8,198 nt of DNA from Actinomycetes bacterium (GTDB lineage Bacteria > Actinomycetota > Actinomycetes > Propionibacteriales > Propionibacteriaceae): positions 1 through 8,198 of the forward strand of contig JAEZGC010000077.1 in assembly GCA_023437345.1 (NCBI GenBank). The letters run 5' to 3'. Numbering within the stretch: the stretch's first letter is position 1; the number at the start of each line of letters is the position of its first letter. Shown here in pieces: positions 1 through 6,351 of the stretch. A program made the position numbers and the translations under genes. Below the pieces are notes generated by a model that saw only the letters and a program-made list of their open reading frames with translations, was not told the DNA's origin and did no database searches.

Positions 1-1
1 G

Positions 2-865
2 CTGTCCTTCCGTGCCCGCGCCCTGTCGCTGCTGGGCGGCAGCTTTCGGCTGGGCATGTTCGTCGGGCCCTTCGTCGCCGCCGGCCTGCTGACCGCTTTC
101 GGCCAGGAACGGGCGGCGGTCTGGTTCTTCGTCGGCTGCCTGGTGGCGACGGTGCTGCTGGTCTGCTTCGGCCCTGACCCCGAGCGTGAGGTTGCGGCCC
201 CCGGACCGCTGTCGGACGAGGCGGGCACCAGCGCGGCCGGTGTCGGCAGCGCCACCCGGTCGCCGGGGGTCCTGGCGACGATGGCGCGACACCGCGGTGT
301 GCTGGCGCGGCTCGGGCTCGCCGCCGCGTCGCTGTCGGCGGTGCGCTCGGCGCGGCAGGTGGGGCTGCCGCGGTGGGGAGTCTCGATCGGGCTGGACGCC
401 GGGACTATAGCGCTCGTGGTCGGGGTGTCCGGCGCCCTCGATTTCGCCCTGTTCTACGCCAGTGGCCAGGTCATGGACCGGCTCGGGCGGCTGTGGGCGG
501 CCCTCCCGGCGATGCTGCTGATGGGCGCCGGCTTCCTCGCCCTCGCCGCTACCCACGACATGCCGAGGGCCGCCATGTGGTACGCGCTGTTCGCTGCCGT
601 CCTCGGGGTTGGCAACGGGCTGTCGAGCGGCATCCTGCTGACCCTGGGCGCCGACCTCGCCCCGGCCGGCGACCCGGCTGCCTTCCTCGGCTCCTGGCGA
701 ACCCTCACCGACGCCGGCGGGGCGGTTGCCCCGGTGCTGGTGTCGGCTGTCACGGCGGCGTCCAGCCTGGCGGTGGGGACCGGCCTGATGGGCGTGGTGG
801 CGCTCGTGGGCGCGGCCGGGTTCCTGCGCTGGGTGCCCCGGTTCATCGCCCGGCCGGGAGCGTGA
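2..865 (+). CDS. MFS transporter, C-terminal part (5' end outside window)
   Basis: This is a partial integral membrane transporter of the major facilitator superfamily. The frame is open from base 2 with no stop before the TGA at 863-865, giving 287 visible residues. The ATG at base 56 is internal, because the residues before it (RARALSLLGGSFRLG) read as ordinary MFS sequence. Two hydrophobic segments come first. A polar, Ala/Gly/Pro-rich central loop of about 40 residues follows, and then about six more segments. The GQVMDRLGRLW stretch is the MFS motif-A signature, here in the loop between TM8 and TM9. The visible part is therefore the end of the N-half plus the whole C-half. Many such proteins are proton-driven drug or sugar efflux permeases, but nothing here fixes the substrate. 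It converges with the membrane protein gene downstream, with only 3 bp between the stops. Confidence 0.9.
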   Translation: MSFRARALSLLGGSFRLGMFVGPFVAAGLLTAFGQERAAVWFFVGCLVATVLLVCFGPDPEREVAAPGPLSDEAGTSAAGVGSATRSPGVLATMARHRGVLARLGLAAASLSAVRSARQVGLPRWGVSIGLDAGTIALVVGVSGALDFALFYASGQVMDRLGRLWAALPAMLLMGAGFLALAATHDMPRAAMWYALFAAVLGVGNGLSSGILLTLGADLAPAGDPAAFLGSWRTLTDAGGAVAPVLVSAVTAASSLAVGTGLMGVVALVGAAGFLRWVPRFIARPGA

Positions 866-868
866 CCG

Positions 869-1531
869 TCAGCCCGCGACCGAGCTGACCGGCTCCGGTT
901 CCGCCGCATCACCAGGGCCGCTGAACCATTCCGCTTCGGGGAGCCGGACCTCGACCCACGTCATGAAGAATTGCACCAGCGGGCCGATCGCGAGCGCGTA
1001 CGCCACCGTCCCGACCCCGACTGTGCCGCCCAGCAGCCAGCCGGCCGCCACCACCGCGAGCTCGAGCACCGTCCGTACCAGCCTGATGCTGCGTCCGGTA
1101 CGCCGGGTGATCGCCACCCACAGCCCGTCCCTCGGCCCGGGACCCAACCGGGCGCCCACGTAGAGCGCCCCGGCCAGCCCGTTGGCGACCACGCCCCCCG
1201 CCAACATCGCCGACTGGGCGACCCACCCGACCGCCTCCGGGATCAGCGCCAGGCCCGCGTCAGCGGCCAGGCCGATCACGACGACGTTGAGGACGGTGCC
1301 CAGCCCCGGCCGCTGCCGCAACGGGATCCAGAGCAGCAGCACTACCGCCCCGACGGCGATCGTGACCTGCCCGAAGGAGAGCGGGACGAGGTTGGTGAGG
1401 CCCTGGTGGAAGACGTCCCACGGGAACAACCCGAGCCCGGCGCGCACCAGCATGGCCATCGACCAGCCGAACAGGACAAGGCCGACGAGCAACTGGGCGA
1501 GGCGGCGCGGGAACCGGGCGGGCAGTCTCAC
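869..1531 (-). CDS. YczE/YyaS/YitT-family integral membrane protein
   Basis: A 220-residue polytopic membrane protein with about five or six hydrophobic segments (roughly residues 12-30, 49-71, 76-97, 103-128 and 152-192, the last long enough for two helices). Family signatures are the GLGLFPWDVFHQGL segment at 32-45 just after TM1 and GPRDGLWVAITRRTG at 132-146 in a cytoplasmic loop. Both are typical of the YczE-like family (COG2364). Bacillus YczE is linked to secondary-metabolite production, but the biochemical role of the family is unknown and no substrate can be assigned here. The start is GTG at 1531, only 14 bp after the nusA stop and on the same strand, so it is probably read from the nusA transcript. 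No clear Shine-Dalgarno precedes it, and the next in-frame Met would cut into TM1. The tail after residue 195 is hydrophilic and acidic. Finding this gene directly after nusA is unusual. Confidence 0.85.
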   Translation of the reverse strand: MRLPARFPRRLAQLLVGLVLFGWSMAMLVRAGLGLFPWDVFHQGLTNLVPLSFGQVTIAVGAVVLLLWIPLRQRPGLGTVLNVVVIGLAADAGLALIPEAVGWVAQSAMLAGGVVANGLAGALYVGARLGPGPRDGLWVAITRRTGRSIRLVRTVLELAVVAAGWLLGGTVGVGTVAYALAIGPLVQFFMTWVEVRLPEAEWFSGPGDAAEPEPVSSVAG

Positions 1532-1545
1532 TGGCAGGGCCGCGC

Positions 1546-2514
1546 CTACACCGCGGTGTCGGGCCGGATGTCGATCCGCCAGCCGGTCAGCCGGGCGGCG
1601 AGCCTGGCGTTCTGGCCCTCGCGTCCGATAGCCAGCGACAGCTGGTAGTCGGGCACGATCACCCGGGCCGCCTTCGCTGTGGCGTCGGTGACGGTGACCC
1701 CGGTCACCTTCGCCGGCGACAGCGCCTGGGCGACGAACTCGGCCGGGTCGTCGGAGTAGTCGATGATGTCGATCTTCTCCTCGTTCAGCTCGTGCATCAC
1801 CGCCCGCACCCGCTGCCCCATCGGCCCTATGCAGGCACCCTTGGCCGACACCTCGGGAGCGTGGCTGAGCACCGCGATCTTGGTCCGGTGCCCGGCCTCG
1901 CGGGCAATCGCCTTGACCTCGACGACGCCCTTCTCGATCTCGGGCACCTCAAGCCGGAACAGCTTGGCGACCAGGCCCGGATGGGTGCGGGACACCACCA
2001 CCTGCGGCCCTCGCAGGTCACGCCGCACGCTCACCACGTAGACCCGCAGCCGCTTGCCGTGGATGTACTCCTCGCCCGGCGACTGCTCTGCCTGCGGCAT
2101 GATCGCCTCGATAGTGCCGAGGTCGACCCGCACCGTCCGGCTGTCCCTGTCCTGCTGGACCACCCCGGTGAGGATGTCGCCCTCGACGGCGGAGAAGTGG
2201 CCGAACTTCTGCTCGTCCTCGGCCTCCCGCAGCCGCTGGAAGATGACCTGCCGGGCGGTGGCGGCCGCTACCCGTCCGAACCCCTCGGGGGTGTCGTCGA
2301 ACTCGCCGACATTCTCGCCCTCCTCGTCGAGGTCGGGCACCAGCACGCTCACCTTGCCGGTCTTGGAGTCGATGGTGACGCGGGCGCCGTCACGCGCTCC
2401 CGGGGTCTTGGCGTAGGCATTGAGCAGGGCGTCCTCCAGCGCGCGCAACAGGACATCCATCCGGATCTCCTTGTCGCGCTCGAGCTGCTTGAGCGCCTGA
2501 AGGTCGATGTCCAT
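1546..2514 (-). CDS. nusA: Transcription termination/antitermination factor NusA
   Basis: NusA binds RNA polymerase and nascent RNA, and modulates pausing, intrinsic and Rho-dependent termination, and rRNA antitermination. The 322-residue product has the short layout usual in actinobacteria. An RNAP-binding N-terminal domain covers about 1-105 and starts with MDIDLQALKQLERDKEI. An S1 domain follows at about 110-177. KH1 spans about 190-255 with its GPMG loop at 230-233, and KH2 about 260-318 with GREG at 297-300 followed by QNARLAARLTGWRIDI. It ends a few residues after KH2 and lacks the acidic C-terminal repeats of E. coli NusA, which is normal for the phylum. The ATG shares its A with the TGA of rimP, and an AGGAG lies 5 nt upstream inside rimP, so the two are translationally coupled. 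The stop is TAG. No ylxR or infB follows, contrary to the common order. Confidence 0.97.
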   Translation of the reverse strand: MDIDLQALKQLERDKEIRMDVLLRALEDALLNAYAKTPGARDGARVTIDSKTGKVSVLVPDLDEEGENVGEFDDTPEGFGRVAAATARQVIFQRLREAEDEQKFGHFSAVEGDILTGVVQQDRDSRTVRVDLGTIEAIMPQAEQSPGEEYIHGKRLRVYVVSVRRDLRGPQVVVSRTHPGLVAKLFRLEVPEIEKGVVEVKAIAREAGHRTKIAVLSHAPEVSAKGACIGPMGQRVRAVMHELNEEKIDIIDYSDDPAEFVAQALSPAKVTGVTVTDATAKAARVIVPDYQLSLAIGREGQNARLAARLTGWRIDIRPDTAV

Positions 2515-2993
2515 CAGATCTCCTCTTCGTCGTCGGGGAGGCGGTTGAGTTCGATCTGCACCACGGCCTGGCTGATCTCGGCGAAGCCGACCGTGACGTC
2601 GGTGCCGTCCACGTCCAGCACGATGGCCTCGTCAGTGGCCGAGACTATGCGCCCGGTGATCGGGCCGGCGGGACCGGCGAGCTCGACCAGCCGGCCGCGG
2701 TTGCGCCGGTAGTGCTTCGGGGCGGTGAGCGGACGCCCCACGCCGCGGGAGGACACCTCGAGGGTGTAGGGGGCGTCACCGGTGACTGTGGACTCGTCCA
2801 GGGCGATCGAGATCGCCCGGGTGGCGTCGGCTATGTCGTCAAGCGAGGGCCCGCGCCCCGCCGGTCCGTCACCATCGAGGAAGATCCGCACCACCGACCG
2901 GCGCCCGGCCCGCAGCACCTCCACCCTGTCGATCTCGAGGTTCCGTTCGGCGACGACGGGGGTCAGCAGCCGTTCGAGGTCTGGGGCGTTCAT
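2514..2993 (-). CDS. rimP: Ribosome maturation factor RimP
   Basis: RimP is a cytoplasmic factor that assists late assembly of the 30S subunit. The 159-residue length is normal. The N-terminal alpha/beta domain (about 1-88) contains the VVRIFLDGDG strand at 34-43, the LDDIADATRAI helix, and the LEVSSRGVGRPLT segment at 78-90. The C-terminal SH3-like barrel (about 92-150) starts at HYRRNRGRLV, and an acidic tail, DDEEEI, closes the protein. The usual consensus SSPG(V/L)DRPL reads SSRGVGRPL here, with Arg for Pro and Gly for Asp. The rest fits well, so I take this as lineage variation. The ATG at 2993 has a good AAGGAAG 5 nt upstream. The gene comes 80 bp after proS and overlaps nusA by one base, the standard rimP-nusA pairing. 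Confidence 0.96.
   Translation of the reverse strand: MNAPDLERLLTPVVAERNLEIDRVEVLRAGRRSVVRIFLDGDGPAGRGPSLDDIADATRAISIALDESTVTGDAPYTLEVSSRGVGRPLTAPKHYRRNRGRLVELAGPAGPITGRIVSATDEAIVLDVDGTDVTVGFAEISQAVVQIELNRLPDDEEEI
2519..2527 (-). promoter_or_regulatory. Ribosome binding site of nusA inside the end of rimP
   Basis: On the minus strand the last codons of rimP read AAGAGGAGA. The AGGAG core (2520-2524) lies 5 nt before the nusA ATG at 2514-2512. With the TGATG stop/start overlap it supports this nusA start and reinitiation by ribosomes finishing rimP. The same bases encode the acidic DEEEI tail of RimP. Confidence 0.7.
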
Positions 2994-2998
2994 CGGGG

Positions 2999-3005
2999 CT
3001 TCCTT
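2999..3005 (-). promoter_or_regulatory. Ribosome binding site of rimP
   Basis: AAGGAAG on the minus strand, 5 nt before the rimP ATG at 2993-2991. It supports this start and shows that rimP has its own initiation signal after the proS hairpin. No clear -10/-35 pair could be picked in the 40 bp upstream. Confidence 0.65.
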
Positions 3006-3037
3006 CGATGCGATTGTCAGGTGCGGTTGTGTTGGGC

Positions 3038-3073
3038 CAGCTTATGCGCACCCGCCGGGGTGCGCACCCGCTG
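3038..3073 (-). terminator. Hairpin immediately after proS; likely terminator or processing site
   Basis: A perfect 9-bp inverted repeat, TGCGCACCC (3045-3053) and GGGTGCGCA (3058-3066), surrounds a 4-nt loop. Outside it a further 4-bp pair, CAGC/GCTG on the minus strand (3073-3070 with 3041-3038), extends the stem across a 3+3 internal loop. The structure starts at the base after the proS TGA and ends about 45 bp before the rimP start. No U-run follows, so it resembles the stem-only terminators often proposed in high-GC actinobacteria. It could stop or only attenuate transcription from proS into rimP-nusA. Confidence 0.6.
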
Positions 3074-4867
3074 TCAGGGTGCCGACAGCAGCTCGAGGAG
3101 CCGTCCGGCGGCGCCGTCCACCGGCAGGTCGGCGCGCTCCCCTGTGGCGCGGTCGCGGACCTCGACGAGCCCGTCGGCCAGCCCGCGTCCGACGATCACC
3201 ACGGTCGGCATGCCGAGCAGTTCGGCGTCGGCGAACTTCACCCCTGGCGACGCCTTGCGGTCGTCGAGCAGGACGGCGACGCCGGCGGCGTCCAGTTCTG
3301 TGGCCAGCTGCTCGGCGGCCGCGAACACCGCCTCGTCCTTTCCGGTGGCCACCACCTGGACGTCGAACGGGGCCAGCGCCCGCGGCCAGGCCAGGCCCTT
3401 GTCGTCGCAGGTCGCCTCGGCGACGGCGGCGACCGCCCGCGAGACACCCACCCCGTAGGAGCCCATGGTGACGGTGACGAGCTTGCCGTTGGCGTCGAGC
3501 ACCTTCAGCCCGAGCGCCTCGGCGTACTTGCGGCCGAGCTGGAAGATGTGGCCCATCTCGATCCCCCGCGCCAGGCTGAGCGGCCCCGAGCCGTCCGGGG
3601 CCGGATCGCCGTCGCGCACCTCGGCGACGTCGAGGACGCCGTCAGCGGTGAAGTCCCGGCCCGCCACGACGTCGACCTGGTGGGTGTCGGACCGGTTGGC
3701 CCCGGTCACCCAGCGGGTGCCGTCGACCACCCGCGGGTCGACAAGGTAGCGGATGCCGAACACGGCTTTCTCCCCCAGCACCTGCTCGGGCTCACCGGTG
3801 GCCAGGCTGACCGGGCCGAGGTAGCCCTTCACCAGCTGCGGGAAGGCGGCGAAGTCCTCGTCGGCGAACGGGACGGCCTCGGCGGGCGCGACAGCGGCCT
3901 CGAGCCGCTTCGCGTCGACCTCGCGGTCGCCGGGCAGGCCCACGACCAGCGGGCTGGAGCTGCCGTCGGGGTTAACCAGCCGGAACACCACGTTCTTCAG
4001 GGTGTCCGCGGCCGTCCAGGGCCGGTCGGCCCGCGGCTGCGTGGCGTTCACGGCGGCGACCAGGTCGGCGATCGTGGGGGTGCCGGGGGTGTCGATCTCG
4101 CGCGCCGGGCCGGCGTCGGCGGCGTCCTCGGCGGCCGGGACCGGCACCCGGACGGCTTCGACGTTGGCGGCGTACCCGCCGGGCGACCTGACGAAGGTGT
4201 CCTCGCCGTTGGGCGAGACGGCCAGGAACTCTTCAGAGGCCGAGCCGCCCATGGCTCCCGACATGGCCTGGACGATCACGTAGTCGAGGCCCAGCCGGTC
4301 GAAGATCCTGACGTAGGCCTCGCGGTGCCGCTGGTAGGAGTCGGCCAACCCTGCGTCGTCCACGTCGAACGAGTAGGAGTCCTTCATGACGAACTCGCGG
4401 CCGCGGAGCAGCCCGGCGCGGGGCCGGGCCTCGTCGCGGTACTTGGTCTGGATCTGGTACAGCGACAGCGGCAGGTCCTTGTAGGAGGAGTACAGGTCCT
4501 TCACCAACAGGGTGAACATCTCCTCGTGGGTCGGCCCGAGCAGGTAGTCGCCGCCCTTGCGGTCCTTCAGCCGGAACAGGTTCGGCCCGTACTCGGTCCA
4601 GCGATTGCTGGCCTCGTACGGCTCGCGCGGCAGCAGGGCCGGGAAGCGCACCTCCTGGGCACCGATCGCGTCCATCTCCTCGCGGACCACCTGCTCGACC
4701 TTCTGCAGCACGCGCAGCCCCAGCGGCAGCCAGGAGTAGATGCCGGGCGCCACCCGCCGAATGTACCCGGCCCGGACCAGCAACTTGTGGCTGGGCAGTT
4801 CGGCGTCGGCGGGATCATCGCGCAGGGTGCGGACGAAGCAGGAGGAGAGTCGGGTGATCACCGGCAC
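3074..4867 (-). CDS. proS: Prolyl-tRNA synthetase, bacterial type with INS editing domain
   Basis: ProRS charges tRNA(Pro) with proline in the cytoplasm. The 597 residues follow the bacterial (ProS type 1) plan. Class II motif 1 lies in VRAGYIRRVAPGIYSWLPLGL (31-51). The GPTHEEM loop (111-117) and motif 2 with KYRDEARPRAGLLRGREF (142-159) come next. The insertion (INS) editing domain spans about 224-410. Motif 3 is around GSYGVGVSRA (469-478), and the anticodon-binding domain runs from about 500 to the end. In the INS domain, Lys291 (TLKNVVF) and His396 (GANRSDTHQ) sit where the Ala-tRNA(Pro) hydrolysing domain of bacterial ProRS has its conserved Lys and His, so cis-editing looks intact. The start shown is GTG at 4867. 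A second GTG at 4861 would give MITRLSSCFVRTL, the usual family N-terminus, and fits a leaderless start after TAGGCT. The gene diverges from the deacylase gene, and a hairpin follows its TGA. Confidence 0.97.
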   Translation of the reverse strand: MPVITRLSSCFVRTLRDDPADAELPSHKLLVRAGYIRRVAPGIYSWLPLGLRVLQKVEQVVREEMDAIGAQEVRFPALLPREPYEASNRWTEYGPNLFRLKDRKGGDYLLGPTHEEMFTLLVKDLYSSYKDLPLSLYQIQTKYRDEARPRAGLLRGREFVMKDSYSFDVDDAGLADSYQRHREAYVRIFDRLGLDYVIVQAMSGAMGGSASEEFLAVSPNGEDTFVRSPGGYAANVEAVRVPVPAAEDAADAGPAREIDTPGTPTIADLVAAVNATQPRADRPWTAADTLKNVVFRLVNPDGSSSPLVVGLPGDREVDAKRLEAAVAPAEAVPFADEDFAAFPQLVKGYLGPVSLATGEPEQVLGEKAVFGIRYLVDPRVVDGTRWVTGANRSDTHQVDVVAGRDFTADGVLDVAEVRDGDPAPDGSGPLSLARGIEMGHIFQLGRKYAEALGLKVLDANGKLVTVTMGSYGVGVSRAVAAVAEATCDDKGLAWPRALAPFDVQVVATGKDEAVFAAAEQLATELDAAGVAVLLDDRKASPGVKFADAELLGMPTVVIVGRGLADGLVEVRDRATGERADLPVDGAAGRLLELLSAP

Positions 4868-4873
4868 AGCCTA
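4868..4873 (-). promoter_or_regulatory. Candidate -10 element for proS (leaderless start)
   Basis: TAGGCT on the minus strand matches the actinobacterial TANNNT -10 pattern. It ends 6 nt before the GTG at 4861, about the distance from a -10 element to a transcription start. That would give a leaderless mRNA starting at this GTG. No good -35 hexamer lies 16-18 nt upstream and no Shine-Dalgarno is seen before either GTG. The call rests on position and a short match. Confidence 0.35.
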
Positions 4874-4934
4874 GCGACAGCCACGCCGACCACTGGCTCA
4901 TCACCATCCGGGCAGGGCTGCCAACCGTGGCACG

Positions 4935-5423
4935 ATGTCCGGCGTGACCCAGCCACCACTGCCCGACGCCGTGCGTCGGGTCGCCGACCGGCTCGCCGAG
5001 GCCGGCCACCCCCACGACGTCGTCATGCTGCCGGTGACCGGACGGACCGCGCAGGACGCCGCCGACGCCCTGGGGGTCGAACTCGGCCAGATCGCCAAGA
5101 GCATTGTCTTTCGGCGCGCCGCCGATGATGCCGCCGTCGTGGTGGTGACCGCCGGAGACCATCGGGTGGACGTCGACAAGGTGGCCGCCCTCACCGGGGC
5201 GCTGGGACGCGCGGATGCCGACTTCGTCAAGGCGGCGACCGGCTTCTCGATCGGGGGCGTGTCACCGGTGGCGCACACCCGGCCGCCGGTGGTCGTGGTC
5301 GACTCGGGGCTGTTCCGCTTCGAGCAGATCTGGGCGGCCGCCGGCCACCCCCACGCCGTGTTCCCGCTCTCCCCCGCCGAGCTCGTCGAGCTGACCGGCG
5401 CCCCGGTCACCGAGGTCTCCTGA
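4935..5423 (+). CDS. ybaK: YbaK/EbsC-family aminoacyl-tRNA deacylase
   Basis: A single-domain trans-editing protein of 162 residues that hydrolyses mischarged tRNA. E. coli YbaK removes Cys from Cys-tRNA(Pro), working with ProRS. The YbaK/ProX fold is recognised from the helix and loop ending in AKSIVFR, with Lys55 at the catalytic lysine position. It is also recognised from TGFSIGGVSPVAH (102-114), the glycine-rich substrate-pocket loop, and from the C-terminal VVVDSGLFRFEQIW strand-helix. The start is ATG at 4935. GTG at 4944 is also possible, and neither has a clear Shine-Dalgarno. The gene diverges from proS over about 70 bp, which supports a tRNA(Pro) role, since the ProRS insertion domain clears Ala but not Cys. 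Other members of the superfamily (ProXp types) use other substrates, so Cys-tRNA(Pro) is inferred, not shown. A bulged hairpin follows the stop. Confidence 0.9.
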   Translation: MSGVTQPPLPDAVRRVADRLAEAGHPHDVVMLPVTGRTAQDAADALGVELGQIAKSIVFRRAADDAAVVVVTAGDHRVDVDKVAALTGALGRADADFVKAATGFSIGGVSPVAHTRPPVVVVDSGLFRFEQIWAAAGHPHAVFPLSPAELVELTGAPVTEVS

Positions 5424-5431
5424 CCTCTCAC

Positions 5432-5454
5432 CCGACGGGTGCCGCCACCCTCGG
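5432..5454 (+). terminator. Bulged hairpin after ybaK; likely terminator
   Basis: Beginning 8 bases after the ybaK TGA, CCGA (5432-5435), an unpaired C, then GGGTG (5437-5441) pair with CACCC (5446-5450) and TCGG (5451-5454) around a 4-nt loop. This gives nine base pairs with one bulge. No T-run follows. Its position between convergent genes suits a terminator for ybaK, and as an inverted repeat it can also form in the opposite transcript. Confidence 0.5.
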
Positions 5455-5501
5455 CCCGAAACGGCCAGCCGGACGCGGCGGGGGTCGGGGCGGCCGTGCG
5501 G

Positions 5502-5518
5502 CCCACCTGTGGGGTGGG
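5502..5518 (-). terminator. Hairpin directly after the GNAT gene; possible terminator
   Basis: CCCACC (5502-5507) and GGTGGG (5513-5518) form a 6-bp GC-rich stem with a 5-nt loop, starting at the base next to the TGA of the acetyltransferase gene. An overlapping alternative stem, GGCC (5492-5495) with GGCC (5500-5503), would compete. There is no U-run. It is a plausible end for the ispG-GNAT transcript but is shorter than the hairpins after proS and ybaK. Confidence 0.35.
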
Positions 5519-6349
5519 TCAGAACAGGATCGTGGCGAACTCCCCCACCTGCTCGTACCCCACCCGCTCGTAGCAGCGGATGGCGCGGGTGTTGAAGTCG
5601 TTGACGTAGAGGCAGGCTGTGGTGTAGTCGGCCAGGACGTACTCGCTGACCGCAGCCATCGCCGGTGCCGACAGGCCGCGGCCGCGCAGCTCCGGGTCGA
5701 GCCACACCCCCTGGATCTGGGCGACCCGGCCGCTGGCCGCCCCGATGTCGCTCTTGAAGATCACCCTGCCGTCCTCGACGATGCCGAACGCCCGACCGGA
5801 CTCGACCAGCCAGCGGCAGTAGTTGCGGTAGCCGGCGCCGGCCCCCTGCGCTAGCGGGTCGCTGCCGACTTCCTCGGTGTACATCGCCACCGATGCCTGC
5901 AGGTAGGAGGCGAAGTCGGCCCCGGAGACCGGACGGACGCGCCGGTCGATGGGCCCCAGCGGCGGCCGGGTGAGCGACATCACGGGTTGCCTGCGGCGCA
6001 CTTCGCGCACCTCCTGGTACGGCGACCCCCAGCGGGCGGCCAGCGCCTGCCACAGCGGCCACGCCAGCCAGCTCGGTCCGACTATCGACTGGCAGGTCCG
6101 CCGCCGGCCGGCGGCCTCGACAAGGGCGGGGATGGCGTCCAGGTCGGTCGCCACCGGCACCATGTTGGCCCCGATGTGCAGCAGCGCCCGGGGCCGGTCG
6201 GCCGGCCACCCCCACAGCACCCCGGCGCTGGTCGGGTTGAGCACTCCGGCGTCGACCCGGGAGCCGACGAAGACGTTGCAGACCGGGTCAGCGGCCACGA
6301 TCTCCCTCACCAGCGGGGCATCCGCGGCGGTGAGGATCCGCGCCGACAT
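5519..6349 (-). CDS. GNAT-family N-acetyltransferase with DUF4081-like N-terminal domain
   Basis: A 276-residue, probably cytoplasmic protein with two halves. Residues about 1-115 (from MSARILTAADAPLVREIVAADPVCNVFV) resemble the DUF4081 domain of actinobacterial acetyltransferases. Residues about 135-276 form a GNAT domain with the acetyl-CoA pyrophosphate loop at QGVWLDPELRGRGLS (213-227) and the late LYVNDFNTRAIRCYERVGYEQVGEF stretch (247-271, beta-6/alpha-4). The acceptor substrate is unknown. The ATG at 6349 lies 2 bp after the ispG TAG with a weak GGGG 5 nt upstream, so the two are almost surely cotranscribed. The frame stays open upstream into ispG, but that is a shadow, since the conserved N-terminus begins at this ATG. 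The same gene follows ispG in M. tuberculosis (Rv2867c after gcpE/Rv2868c), which points to a conserved but undefined link. Confidence 0.88.
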   Translation of the reverse strand: MSARILTAADAPLVREIVAADPVCNVFVGSRVDAGVLNPTSAGVLWGWPADRPRALLHIGANMVPVATDLDAIPALVEAAGRRRTCQSIVGPSWLAWPLWQALAARWGSPYQEVREVRRRQPVMSLTRPPLGPIDRRVRPVSGADFASYLQASVAMYTEEVGSDPLAQGAGAGYRNYCRWLVESGRAFGIVEDGRVIFKSDIGAASGRVAQIQGVWLDPELRGRGLSAPAMAAVSEYVLADYTTACLYVNDFNTRAIRCYERVGYEQVGEFATILF

Positions 6350-6351
6350 CG

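Noticed and set aside
1549..1620. NusA seeming truncated because it lacks C-terminal acidic repeats
   Set aside because: Actinobacterial NusA normally ends shortly after KH2, and the product stops cleanly after GWRIDIRPD, so this is the family's short form.
3008..5128. A 706-codon open frame on the plus strand antisense to proS
   Set aside because: It is the mirror of proS codon bias in high-GC DNA. It has no recognisable domain, its composition is low-complexity (Gly, Asp, Val, Arg, Gln), and it runs over the proS start and into the deacylase gene in another frame.
6100..6115. Perfect 16-bp palindrome GCCGCCGGCCGGCGGC
   Set aside because: It lies inside the GNAT coding region and encodes an Ala/Gly/Arg stretch. 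GC-rich codons make such palindromes easily, and it has no loop and no regulatory position.
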